A stretch of DNA of 64,000 nucleotides from Streptomyces sp. B3I8. Its GTDB lineage: Bacteria > Actinomycetota > Actinomycetes > Streptomycetales > Streptomycetaceae. Within the stretch, counting starts at the first letter, position 1. Every line of letters begins with the position of its first letter. The notes under the pieces are model-generated. The model was not told the DNA's origin and searched no databases. It was given only the letters and a program-made list of their open reading frames with translations. Location: assembly GCF_030816915.1 (NCBI RefSeq), contig NZ_JAUSYN010000002.1, forward strand, positions 5,903,501-5,967,500. The letters are read 5' to 3'. Below are positions 56,820 through 64,000 of this stretch, one piece after another. A program made the position numbers and the translations under genes.

Positions 56820-57641
56820 TTGGAGGCGCCCCTGTACCCCGACTTCCCGCCCGACTCGTCCACGCCGCGCGGCGGCCAGCCCGCGTTCTGGGTCGGTCCT
56901 CGGCACCTGGCTGGTGACGATGGGCGCCTCTACGACGTCGTCGCCGACACGCTCGCCGGCCTGGGCTGGACGAGCCTGACGATCGTCCGCGGACGTCATG
57001 AGCCGGACGAGGCCCCGGAGGACCGCCAGGTCCTGCGCAGCACCGTCCTGCACATCAGCCCAGACGCCCTGCGATGGGCCCAGTGGGGCCTGGCGGACGA
57101 GCCGTTCCACCTGGGCGAGCTGCCGATCGCCTGGCAGATCTCCGCCCGAGCCGAGGCGAGCAGCCCGCTCGCCCAGTGGTCGGCCTACTTCACCCGCGAC
57201 GTCCCTGGCGAGGCGGTGGTCGACTTCCTCGTCGCGCTCGACGCAAGCGACCAGCCTGCCGTGCCGCTCGCCGGATCCGAGCTGGTCCTTGACGCTGTCG
57301 CCGCCCACGGATGGTTCCGCGACATCGACCAGCCCCAGGCGGCAGCGACGGACCCGACGTTCACCTCACACATCAGCCTCGGCGAGGTCCCGCCCCTCAT
57401 CCAGGACGCCGACCCGCGTGCCCTGTCCGCCGAGGACGACGAGACGGGGCCGGCTGGATGGCAGGCGTGGGCCGAGCCCGCGCTCGGCGCACCGTGTCTG
57501 TGGGCGGCATCGTTCGCCGCCAGCGTCCCGCACGATCTCGTCGCCGCCTTCGCCGCTTCTCTCAGCTCGACCGCACCGGTCCTGCGGCGGGTGCTGCCCG
57601 TGGCCACCCAGGAGCGCCTCCTGCGCGCGCCGGCCATCTAG
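56820..57641 (+). CDS. DUF317-domain protein
   Basis: 273 residues, two DUF317 repeats. First: W-V-G-P-R-H-L-A-G-D, L-G-W-T, W-Q-I-S-A-R and W-S-A-Y-F-T; second: H-G-W-F-R-D, W-Q-A-W and L-W-A-A-S-F. TTG at 56820. It stands outside the two arms, next to the mobilisation region, and ends at a strong terminator. It may indicate that the element extends past the accessory genes. Confidence 0.8.
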   Translation: MEAPLYPDFPPDSSTPRGGQPAFWVGPRHLAGDDGRLYDVVADTLAGLGWTSLTIVRGRHEPDEAPEDRQVLRSTVLHISPDALRWAQWGLADEPFHLGELPIAWQISARAEASSPLAQWSAYFTRDVPGEAVVDFLVALDASDQPAVPLAGSELVLDAVAAHGWFRDIDQPQAAATDPTFTSHISLGEVPPLIQDADPRALSAEDDETGPAGWQAWAEPALGAPCLWAASFAASVPHDLVAAFAASLSSTAPVLRRVLPVATQERLLRAPAI

Positions 57642-57669
57642 CGTCCAGCGCGCAACTCTCGACGATCGC

Positions 57670-57702
57670 AGTCCGGCACCCTCCCAGTTGGGGTGCCGGA
57701 CT
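57670..57702 (+). terminator. Rho-independent terminator
   Basis: AGTCCGGCACCC and GGGTGCCGGACT form a 12-base stem around an 8-9-base loop, followed by TTCTTGTTT. It is 28 bases past the DUF317 stop, and closes the rightward group before the leftward mobilisation genes. Confidence 0.9.
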
Positions 57703-57856
57703 TTCTTGTTTCCCGAACGTGCTCTACGTACAGCCCGGCCAGGTCCGAGCCTGGGTACCAGGCCAAGTCGCTCGCGCCGCTCAACGAGCCATCCAGTAAC
57801 GCACTGCTGCCCCCGACCCGCGGTGGTCGGAGGCAGCAGCGTGACGTGCATGCAGG

Positions 57857-58552
57857 TCAGCCCGTTGACGTGGCCTTGGCGAGGGCCTTATCGAGGTGGC
57901 GGTCGACGAGGGCCGGGGAGCCGGAGACGATCAGCAGCAGGCTGCCGTCGCGGATCGCGGTCTGCTTGACCACGGTGCTCCGTCCCCCGGCGGTGAACGT
58001 CAGGAGCTGGCTCCACTGCTCGTCACCGCTGGCGTGGGGTGAGGGCAGCTTCTGCGAGGTCACGTCAACTGGGGTGCCGCCCGCGACGATCTGATAGGTC
58101 GGGCAGCCGGTCATGGCGTCGAAGATCCGGTCGATTCCGTCGGAGAGCTTCCTCGCGCTGTCGCTGTACAGCTCCTCGGAGATCTCCGAGGAGCTGCCGC
58201 CGTAGGTGAAGTCCGCCTTCGCCTTGTGCGGGAAGGCGAGCGTGCCGCCAGTCGCCGCGTCGCCGCCCAGCTCGCTCAGGGCTGGGCAGCCGATGACGGT
58301 GACGTCGTCGTGCTGGGCCGGACGCTCCGGCTTGGGCAGGTAGCCGCTGCCGAGGTCGCTCTGGTCGAGCAGGCGGGACTCGAGCGCGGCCGAGGAGAGC
58401 GCGGCTGGCTTCTGGACGGCGTCGGCCGGCTTTCCCGTCCGGGCGGCGGAGGAGGTCTGGTGCGTTCCCCCGGTGGTGTCGGTGGAGCAGGCGGGCAGGG
58501 CGAGGAGGGCGGCGGTGATGCCGAGGGCGGTGGTGGCGACGCGAACGCGCAT
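57857..58552 (-). CDS. Secreted lipoprotein
   Basis: 231 residues. Signal sequence with A-A-L-L-A-L-P-A-C (lipobox at about 19-22). The mature protein begins with a Ser/Thr linker; then L-L-D-Q-S-D-L-G-S-G-Y, V-I-G-C-P-A-L, F-T-Y-G-G, C-P-T-Y-Q and a strand L-L-L-I-V-S-G-S-P-A. The pair of Cys in the domain may form a disulfide, reminiscent of PknH-type extracellular sensor domains. ATG 58552. At the end of the leftward mobilisation run; possibly involved in recognition or exclusion. Confidence 0.78.
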   Translation of the reverse strand: MRVRVATTALGITAALLALPACSTDTTGGTHQTSSAARTGKPADAVQKPAALSSAALESRLLDQSDLGSGYLPKPERPAQHDDVTVIGCPALSELGGDAATGGTLAFPHKAKADFTYGGSSSEISEELYSDSARKLSDGIDRIFDAMTGCPTYQIVAGGTPVDVTSQKLPSPHASGDEQWSQLLTFTAGGRSTVVKQTAIRDGSLLLIVSGSPALVDRHLDKALAKATSTG

Positions 58553-58631
58553 GACGGAACTGACCCCTTGGTGCTAGGCGACGGGTGGTCAGTGCGGGCC
58601 TGCGGGCCCGGTGGGGTCGTAGGAGTGGTGG

Positions 58632-59120
58632 TCAGTGCCCGAGGTGGCGCAGGCAGTCCTCGAACGTGGCGTGCGTCGCGTCCGCCGGTCCGGAGTGCCG
58701 GTTGTACCAGGCGGTGTCGATGCGGGTCTCCTGCTGCTGGTGGCCTGCCCGGCAGCGCAGCCAGATCTCGCCACGGGTGGAGAGGATGAGCCAGTCCCGG
58801 TATGCGCCGCACTCGGTGCAGCCGGCCATCTCGCCGTCGAGGACGAGGGGCTGCTTCCACGGCATCATCTTGCCCTCGACCTGGTCGTGGCTCGGCACGC
58901 GCAGTTCCGGCGGAAGGAAGTCGTCCACGACGGCGGCCGGTTCGGTGGGTTCCGGCTCAGGCGCCGGCACTCCGAAGCCGGACGGGACCTGGCCCTGCAG
59001 CTGCGCATGCAGCTTGGCGAACTGCCTCTGAGCTTCGCTCGGCTCCTTGGCGCGGCGGCGTATCCGGTGAAACACTCTGGCGTCCTCCTCTACCTCGTCA
59101 CCTCGTCCTGCGCGTTTCAT
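58632..59120 (-). CDS. Hypothetical protein with zinc-ribbon-like Cys motif
   Basis: 162 residues from ATG 59120. The N-terminal part is helical and charged (R-I-R-R-R-A-K-E-P-S-E-A-Q-R-Q-F-A-K-L-H-A-Q-L). The C-terminal part contains C-T-E-C (about 105-108) and W-L-R-C-R-A-G-H (about 124-131), spacing that suggests a zinc ribbon. D-T-A-W-Y-N-R-H follows. Possibly a DNA-binding protein; not recognised. Confidence 0.7.
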   Translation of the reverse strand: MKRAGRGDEVEEDARVFHRIRRRAKEPSEAQRQFAKLHAQLQGQVPSGFGVPAPEPEPTEPAAVVDDFLPPELRVPSHDQVEGKMMPWKQPLVLDGEMAGCTECGAYRDWLILSTRGEIWLRCRAGHQQQETRIDTAWYNRHSGPADATHATFEDCLRHLGH

Positions 59121-59413
59121 GATCGTGCCCCGCGCCCCCGGCGGTTTCAATTCACAAAGTCCACAGTCGCCTCCGGCCAGGTCGGCAGGGGTACTCGGAT
59201 TTCTCGGTTGCCCAGAGGGCGAGTTGGCCACGGTGCTATACCGCGCGGCGGTGCTGCCACGGTGTGCCCGATCACACGTCGTTGTCTGCCTCAACCGCTC
59301 AACTTCACGACGCCTACTGGCTCGACTCGCCCCACCTGCGCCATGCCCGTCCGTCCTGCGCGTGCACGGATGCAGACGGCCTCGGCATCGGACCTGGCCG
59401 GCACCGAGGTCCG
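59121..59413. other. Gap before the relaxase end
   Basis: About 290 bases between leftward genes. It holds an AT-richer word TTTCAATTCACAAAGTCC (around 59144-59162) that may be part of a promoter for the 58632-59120 gene. A GTG frame at 59264-59485 crosses it but lacks codon bias in its first part. Confidence 0.4.
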
Positions 59414-59485
59414 ATGTGGCGTACGACCATGTTGTGGATTGCGGTCGGAGCGGTGGCGCTGTCCCTTCTCGCGGTGATGCGCTGA
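59414..59485 (+). CDS. Possible 23-residue membrane peptide
   Basis: ATG at 59414, four bases after GAGG: M-W-R-T-T-M-L-W-I-A-V-G-A-V-A-L-S-L-L-A then V-M-R-stop. A perfect single membrane helix with a charged end. Too short for a secure call; it is opposite in direction to its neighbours. Confidence 0.3.
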   Translation: MWRTTMLWIAVGAVALSLLAVMR

Positions 59486-59509
59486 GGCCCGTGCCAGCGC
59501 CTGACGGGC

Positions 59510-61273
59510 TCACCGGGGTTTACGCGACGTCTCCTCTCCGCTGCGCCGCCTGCCGGGCGCGGAGGGCCTGGTGGGCGTCTCACGCGCTGCGGACCGGCTC
59601 CTTGCGGTGCTGGTCTCGGGCAGGTGGGAGGCGTCGGCGGGCAGGTGGGAGGCGTCGGCGGGCAGGTCGGCGGTCCGCCGCATCCGCCACACGAGCACGT
59701 CGCTGATGGAGTCCGCGGTGCCGAGTTCGCGGCGTCCGGCGACGTCGGACAGTAGGGCGGCCGGGTCGTGGCCGGCGGCTTCGGTTTCCGCGAGGGTCGC
59801 CGCCAGGGCGTACCAGCCGGGTTCGGCGAGGATCTGCTCGGCCAGCTCCGGCAGCGCCTCGCGCAGCAGCACGGTCTGCCGCTGGAGCATCGGCCGGCTC
59901 AGACGCCGGCCACGCTGGTAGAGCACGCCGAGAGGCTGTGCGGCGGCGGTCTGGTAGGCGGTGCGCAGGTGCTCGGCGGCCCGGGTGGCGGCCTCGGCCT
60001 GCTGGGCGTGGCCCTTCCTTGCGTGCCAGTGCGCGGCGGCGGTGATGAGGAAGAACAGCATGTCGATGACCATGGCCGTGGTGGCTCCGTCCTCGCCGCG
60101 TCCGAGGGCCGGGCCGCCTTGGACGAGGTTGCGGGCGGCCTGCCGCAGGGCTCGGTCGTGCCCGCGTATGGCGCGGACGTGAGACCGCGAGGCCCGTTCG
60201 AAAGCCGTTGCCGCGTCGCGCAGTTCGCGGCGGGTGTGGGCAGCGGACGTCTTCGCGAGGGCATCCAGGACCTCGCCGGCCGCTGCGATGTGGGCGGCGG
60301 CGACCGCGTCCTCGCCCTGCTCGACGACGAGCACGGCCTGCCACACGGCCGAAGCCGTCCCGCGGCGCGCGGCGGCCGGACTGCCCGGCCCCGTACGGAT
60401 CGCATCCTCCCGCCGGGCAGCCGGAACGTCCTGGGCCTCACCGGCCCAGCGCTCGCGGATGCGGGGCAGCGACAGGTCGGGGGCCAGGCGCGCGCCGGGA
60501 TAGAACACTGGCTCGCCGTCCTTGTTCAGGTCGTCGGGCAGTGCGACCTTGTATCCGAGCAGGTCGCCGGAGGGCGCAGCACGCTTGCGGATCAGGAGGC
60601 CGGCGGCGGCGAGCCGGTCGAAGAACTCCTCGTCGCTCCTCGCCCCGGCCACCGCGCGTCGTACGGTTTCGCGCAGTTCCTCGCGGGCGGTGCGCTCGCG
60701 ACCCTGCCGTTCGGCCTTATGGCGCTCGGCGCTCGTGGGCCGCTGTGCGGCTGTGCCGTCGCCCGGCGCGACCTGGTGGAGACCGAGTTCCTTCTCGATG
60801 AGCCGGGCTTCGGCCTGCGCGCGAGCGCCGGAGCGGAAGTCGTCGGGGCGGTGGCCGTCCTCGGTGACGAGGGTGGCGACGATGTGGATGTGGTCGTCGG
60901 CGTGGCGTACGGCGGCCCAGCGGCAGCCGGGCTGTCCGTCGCCGGGGTCGATGCCGGTGGCGGCGACGATGCGGCGGGCGATGTCGGCCCACTCCTCGTC
61001 GGACAGGATCCGGTCGCCGGGGTCGGCGCGTACGGAGGTGTGCCATACGTGCTTGGCCGGGCGTGCGTGTTTGGCGAGGGCCATCACGGGCTGGTCCAGG
61101 AGCTGCTGGAGGTCCTTGAGGGTGGCGTTCGGGTCGCGGCCGGGATCGGGCGACATGCCGTCGAAGGAAGCGACGAGGTGAGGGTCGGTGTGGTCCTCGT
61201 ACTTGCCGGTCTCGTAGAGGTAGTAGAGGAGACCTCTGGTGTCCGACCCGGACGGGTTGACGCTGGGGATCAT
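59510..61273 (-). CDS. Relaxase / mobilisation nuclease
   Basis: 587 residues. Nicks the transfer origin and stays bound to the DNA end. The HUH-type triad is R-H-A-D-D-H-I-H (His 124, 128, 130). The candidate nicking tyrosines are in L-L-Y-Y-L-Y (17-20) near the N-terminus. Residues about 170-330 carry E-R-xxA-R-E-E-L-R and a Lys/Arg-rich region; the C-terminus is helical with a duplicated L-P-A-D-A-S-H. ATG overlaps the MobC-like stop (ATGA). The transfer origin was not located. It should be recognised by the coupling ATPase at 4.7 kb. Confidence 0.9.
   Translation of the reverse strand: MIPSVNPSGSDTRGLLYYLYETGKYEDHTDPHLVASFDGMSPDPGRDPNATLKDLQQLLDQPVMALAKHARPAKHVWHTSVRADPGDRILSDEEWADIARRIVAATGIDPGDGQPGCRWAAVRHADDHIHIVATLVTEDGHRPDDFRSGARAQAEARLIEKELGLHQVAPGDGTAAQRPTSAERHKAERQGRERTAREELRETVRRAVAGARSDEEFFDRLAAAGLLIRKRAAPSGDLLGYKVALPDDLNKDGEPVFYPGARLAPDLSLPRIRERWAGEAQDVPAARREDAIRTGPGSPAAARRGTASAVWQAVLVVEQGEDAVAAAHIAAAGEVLDALAKTSAAHTRRELRDAATAFERASRSHVRAIRGHDRALRQAARNLVQGGPALGRGEDGATTAMVIDMLFFLITAAAHWHARKGHAQQAEAATRAAEHLRTAYQTAAAQPLGVLYQRGRRLSRPMLQRQTVLLREALPELAEQILAEPGWYALAATLAETEAAGHDPAALLSDVAGRRELGTADSISDVLVWRMRRTADLPADASHLPADASHLPETSTARSRSAARETPTRPSAPGRRRSGEETSRKPR
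59620..59661 (-). repeat. 21-bp tandem duplication in the relaxase C-terminus
   Basis: Two copies of a 21-base unit encode L-P-A-D-A-S-H twice, with a partial third L-P. It lies in the disordered C-terminal tail and should not affect catalysis. In-frame expansions of this kind vary between strains. Confidence 0.7.
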
Positions 61274-61896
61274 GAGCCGTGGTGCTCGATCAGCCGTGTG
61301 GCGGCTTCGTGCGCGGTGTCGGCGGCCCGCCGTACGGCGGCGACGGCCGCTTCGAGCTGAGGGACGTCTGCACCGGAGTTGAGCGCCTTGACTGCCTGGT
61401 TGAGGTTGCTGCCGGCCCAGCCGAGCCGACGCCTGCTGTCGAACAGGGCTGTGATCACTTCGCGTTCGTCGGCGATCTCGGCACTGGTGCGGTCGAGGTC
61501 GCGGGCGGCGGCGAGTGCGGAGCGGGCGAGGAATCCGGCGACGGACAGATTGCACTGGGCGGCGGCGGACTTGATCAGGGCGAACTCATCATCGTTGAAA
61601 CGTGTGTTGGGCTGGTGCAGGCGCTTCTTCTCGGGTGACTGGCGCGGACGCTGGCGGGCACGAGGGGTGCGCTGTCGGCGGGCGCGCGGCTCAGTCTGCT
61701 TCTCCTCCTGCCCCGGCTTCGATCCGCCCCCGGTCGAAGCCTGAAGGACCTGCGCCCCCCGGTGCAGGTCCTCTCCCGCCCCCTTGGGGGCGGGTTCGGC
61801 GGAAGCTACGCTTCCGCCCCAACTTGCTCGCCCCGAGACCGAGTTGGAGTCGGGAGCGGGTTCCGGGGTGGTGCCGTTCTGGGCGGGGTTCGTCAT
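61270..61896 (-). CDS. MobC-like relaxosome accessory protein
   Basis: 208 residues. The first 110 are disordered and basic (K-P-G-Q-E-E-K-Q, R-R-Q-R-T-P-R-A-R-Q-R). From about 115: R-F-N-D-D-E-F-A-L-I-K-S-A-A-A-Q-C-N-L-S-V-A-G-F, a ribbon-helix-helix beginning typical of MobC/BfmRNA-type accessory proteins, then a long helix G-S-N-L-N-Q-A-V-K-A-L-N-S-G with the N-L-N-Q phrase of MobC. These bind the origin and help the relaxase. The start and stop overlap neighbours by 4 bases. Confidence 0.86.
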   Translation of the reverse strand: MTNPAQNGTTPEPAPDSNSVSGRASWGGSVASAEPAPKGAGEDLHRGAQVLQASTGGGSKPGQEEKQTEPRARRQRTPRARQRPRQSPEKKRLHQPNTRFNDDEFALIKSAAAQCNLSVAGFLARSALAAARDLDRTSAEIADEREVITALFDSRRRLGWAGSNLNQAVKALNSGADVPQLEAAVAAVRRAADTAHEAATRLIEHHGS

Positions 61897-62129
61897 CGCG
61901 TTTCGGGCCTCGTGGAGCGGGTGTGGTGTTGGATGGTCGCGGCCAGCGCGAGGACGTCGGCCGGTGCCAGAAGGGGGCGGACGGGTCCGTCGGGGTGGTC
62001 CTGGACGAGCGACTGGCCGTTCGGCATGCGGACGGCGGCGCGCAGGAGTCGCCGGCGGACAAGAACGTCCGCCCAGGCGCTGGCCTCGGCGGATGTGGGC
62101 TCGGATGAGCGAGGGGGATGCGGAATCAC
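61893..62129 (-). CDS. Small protein of the mobilisation operon
   Basis: 78 residues from GTG 62129, six bases after AGGAGA. Helices E-A-S-A-W-A-D-V-L-V-R-R-R-L-L and V-L-A-L-A-A-T-I-Q, with P-N-G-Q-S-L-V-Q in between. Coupled to the MobC-like gene (ATGA). No domain recognised; possible third relaxosome member. Confidence 0.68.
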   Translation of the reverse strand: MIPHPPRSSEPTSAEASAWADVLVRRRLLRAAVRMPNGQSLVQDHPDGPVRPLLAPADVLALAATIQHHTRSTRPETR

Positions 62130-62203
62130 GGCGTGTCTCCTGAAACGGGACGGTGGCCCGGGACAGAGCCGGGCCACCGGTTGCGATTAGGGGTTTTGCT
62201 GGT

Positions 62204-62395
62204 TCAGCCACACTCTGGGCAGCGGCCGACGTGGCTGTTGAGCGCGCGGGCCATCCGCTGCTTCGTCGAGGCAGCCTGCTTCGCGCTGGACTTCGCTGCC
62301 GGCCTGCCCTCGTGCCGCTTGGAGTGGGCGAGCATGAAGCCGATCTCCCGCTCGTACTCTGCGCGGACGGTGTCGAACTGGTGGCAGGTCTTCAT
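62204..62395 (-). CDS. Small basic protein with C-P-E-C end
   Basis: 63 residues from ATG 62395, nine bases after AAGGAG. R-A-E-Y-E-R-E-I-G-F-M-L-A-H-S, then Lys/Ser/Ala-rich, and a C-terminal V-G-R-C-P-E-C-G. The end and the N-terminal C-H could provide metal ligands. The start overlaps the large membrane-protein gene upstream (ATGA). Confidence 0.68.
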   Translation of the reverse strand: MKTCHQFDTVRAEYEREIGFMLAHSKRHEGRPAAKSSAKQAASTKQRMARALNSHVGRCPECG

Positions 62396-64000
62396 CGGGC
62401 GGAGCTCCTTGTCGCCGTGGTGTCGTCGCTCCGCAGTTGCTGGAGGACGAGGCTCAGTCGGTCGTTCCGGCCGCCCTTCAGGCCCTCGCGGCGGAGGATT
62501 TCCCGCAGCTGGACCCGGGTGACGAACTCGTTGCCGTCCCGTTCGAGCAGGGCGGGGACGTGGGGACGGACCTCTTGGACGAGCTGGTCCACCGACTGCT
62601 CCGGCTCGCGTGGCGGGCGCTGTGTCTGCGGGGTGCGGGGCCGGGCGCGCTTCCCCTTGTTCTTCGTCCGGGGCTTCGTGGTCGTCTTCCGGCGAAGGGG
62701 GGCCTTGTGTCCCCGGTCCCCGGTGGTCTCGGTCCCCGTGTCGGTGTTGGTTGGTTCCCGGTCCCCGGTGGTCTCGGTCCCCGTGTCGGTGTTGGTTGGT
62801 TCCCGGTCCCCGGTGGTCTCGGTCCCCGTGTCGGTGTCGGTTGGCCCCCGGTCCCCGGTGGTCTCGATCCCCATGCCGGCGACGCTCGGTCCCCGATGCG
62901 AATCGAGGCCCTGAGCAGGGACTTCTCGCGTGGTGCGGGCGGTCCCCGCGCCCCCGGCGTCCCCCTCTGCGGCTTCCGGATTTGCGGGACCGGTCCCCGG
63001 GACCGCCCTCGCTTCGGGGGCCTCGGTCCCCGCTTCGTCGCCTTCGGTCCCCGCGCCTGCCGACGCCTTGGAGTCCGCGATTTCGGGGACCGGTCCCCTC
63101 GGGTCGCCCGGTCCCCAGTCCGTGTCCAACTCGCCGGGGCCGTGGGGACCGACTACGGGGACCGGCGCCTCCGAGGTCTTCTGCGAGGAGACCTTGGCAG
63201 CCGTTGCGGTGCCGCACTCTGGGGACCAGGGAGAGGGCAGCGGCACCGTGGCGAGCGCGAGTGCGTGCCGACGTGCGGCGAGCTGGTCGAGCAGCTGCGC
63301 GCGCTGGAGGGGGTCGGTGCCGACCGAGGCCCTGCCGACCGCCTTCGACAGGCGCCGGGTCAGCCGCCGGCTGCGCCAGTTCCTCTGCTGCTCGGGCGTG
63401 CGCTCGGCGAGGCGGGCAGCGAGGGCGACCGCGCGGGCGGTGGCCCGGTCCCGGGTGATCTGCGCAGCGTCGCGGTCTCGCGCTGCGATGCCGAGGCGGG
63501 ACAGGAGCCGTTCGCGCGCCTCACGCCCCAGGACGGCGATCAGTCCGTGGGAGGCGGCGCCCGGAGCGCGCACGCGCAGTTCGATTCCCATGGCGAGGTG
63601 CCACAGCATCGCCGCCATGACCGGCCCGACGAAGGCCCGGACCGTGCCGCCGATAGGACCGCTCTCGGAATAGGCGGGGATCACCTGCACTCCAGTGATC
63701 ACCCAGACCAGGGTCCCCGGCAGACCGGGGGCGCCCTCAATGGCCAGGTTCTGCCGTGCCATGAGCGCGGTCGCGAAGAGCGCCAGTTCGGCCGCGGAGA
63801 ACATCCCGGCCCGCTCGGCGGTGCCGGCCATGTCGAGGTAGTCGGCCGCGAAGCGCCACGAGGTGTCGGCGCTGTATGCGGTGCAGCCGAGAGCGGCCAG
63901 AGCTGCGACCTTGACCGCCGGGCCGCCGAGACGTTTCTGCGGGCGAGTGCCTCGGCGCCGGATCGTCCAGCCGGTCAGCACGAGCACGAGGGCGGCGGGC
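62392..64000 (-). CDS. Membrane protein of SpdB2/DUF2637 type, 5' end beyond window
   Basis: At least 535 residues; the frame is open at the window edge, so the true start lies outside. N-terminal hydrophobic helices (about 1-13, 25-45, 70-90, 115-130 as seen) resemble the SpdB2/DUF2637 membrane proteins of Streptomyces plasmids, which help intramycelial spread. A helical middle (L-A-E-R-T-P-E-Q-Q-R-N-W-R) is followed by a long acidic disordered part with 15-residue repeats, then a winged-helix-like end (T-R-V-Q-L-R-E-I-L-R-R-E-G-L). That end could bind DNA. The family assignment is moderate. Confidence 0.68.
   Translation of the reverse strand, partial: PAALVLVLTGWTIRRRGTRPQKRLGGPAVKVAALAALGCTAYSADTSWRFAADYLDMAGTAERAGMFSAAELALFATALMARQNLAIEGAPGLPGTLVWVITGVQVIPAYSESGPIGGTVRAFVGPVMAAMLWHLAMGIELRVRAPGAASHGLIAVLGREARERLLSRLGIAARDRDAAQITRDRATARAVALAARLAERTPEQQRNWRSRRLTRRLSKAVGRASVGTDPLQRAQLLDQLAARRHALALATVPLPSPWSPECGTATAAKVSSQKTSEAPVPVVGPHGPGELDTDWGPGDPRGPVPEIADSKASAGAGTEGDEAGTEAPEARAVPGTGPANPEAAEGDAGGAGTARTTREVPAQGLDSHRGPSVAGMGIETTGDRGPTDTDTGTETTGDREPTNTDTGTETTGDREPTNTDTGTETTGDRGHKAPLRRKTTTKPRTKNKGKRARPRTPQTQRPPREPEQSVDQLVQEVRPHVPALLERDGNEFVTRVQLREILRREGLKGGRNDRLSLVLQQLRSDDTTATRSSAR
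62715..62877 (-). repeat. 45-bp tandem repeats
   Basis: Copies begin at 62715, 62760, 62805 and 62850 (three full, one diverging). Each encodes 15 residues of the type D-R-E-P-T-N-T-D-T-G-T-E-T-T-G in the acidic stalk of the membrane protein. The nearly exact copies show recent slippage or expansion. No spacers, so not CRISPR. Confidence 0.9.

Noticed and set aside
59264..59485. 73-residue rightward ORF
   Set aside because: The first 50 residues lack codon bias; only the last 23 residues look like a possible peptide, listed separately.
59768..61360. Rightward frame of about 530 codons
   Set aside because: Complement of the relaxase, which has clear catalytic motifs.
62715..62877. CRISPR array
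   Set aside because: Units are contiguous 45-base copies without spacers, inside a coding frame.
1..64000. tRNA, rRNA, integrase, transposase and insertion-sequence ends
   Set aside because: None recognised on either strand; no attachment-site repeats could be supported by eye.

Overview
The window is GC-rich actinobacterial DNA, almost certainly from Streptomyces or a close relative. The support is heavy C/G at third codon positions, frequent GTG and TTG starts, and families typical of Streptomyces: DUF317, DUF4913, DUF6233, SCO6880-type and XF1762-type proteins, and an LAxTG wall-sorting signal. It looks like a large conjugative plasmid or integrative element next to, or including, an accessory region. 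No integrase, replication initiator, tRNA, rRNA or CRISPR array was recognised.

Left arm (1-31.5 kb, all leftward). This is an almost unbroken run of genes, many joined by 4-base stop/start overlaps (GTGA, ATGA, TTGA). The promoter-proximal end encodes a type IV secretion machine: an NlpC/P60 plus transglycosylase wall hydrolase (30329-31459), a VirB2-like two-helix membrane protein (29875-30189), a VirB8-like bitopic protein (29183-29875), a VirB6/TrbL-like channel protein (27766-29145), an SCO6880-type membrane protein (26213-27685) and a VirB4-type ATPase (24109-25623). The VirD4-type coupling ATPase is far downstream (4723-6516). Between and beyond lie conserved unknowns, several sharing one recurring alpha/beta module, plus DUF317 proteins, a family-2 glycosyltransferase, a lipoprotein, a relaxase-like protein without its histidine triad, a C5 cytosine methyltransferase and a protein with DnaB N-terminal domains only. 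Several genes here have no ATG, GTG or TTG at the expected start, but a well-placed CTG, ATC or GTA behind a GGAG box.

Right arm (31.97-46.96 kb, all rightward). Two near-identical promoters (TTGGTC-17 bp-TAC[A/T]GTTTTTG) lie back to back at 31.74-31.84 kb and appear to drive both arms. The right arm starts with an orphan N6/N4 methyltransferase. It continues with DUF4913, a RelE-like protein, four small helical paralogues, a secreted SH3-like protein, a tandem HxlR-type regulator with a partner, an MFS transporter, and a cassette of ATP-grasp ligase, MFS transporter and HAD protein preceded by mutually exclusive hairpins. Two DUF317 proteins and a Cna-B/SpaA-like wall-anchored surface protein end the arm at a clear terminator.

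Accessory region (47-57.7 kb). Genes are short and on both strands: a GFA-family protein, a frameshifted nucleotidyltransferase, an NAD-dependent sugar reductase, DUF6233, an AT-richer FAD oxidoreductase island, MazG-like, an amber-interrupted HIT protein, Ku, and DUF317-like genes ending at a strong terminator.

Mobilisation region (57.8-64 kb, leftward). A lipoprotein and an unknown protein are followed by relaxase, MobC-like accessory protein, two small proteins and a membrane protein running off the window. The active relaxase therefore lies about 28 kb from the secretion genes, and its catalytically dead relative lies inside the left arm.
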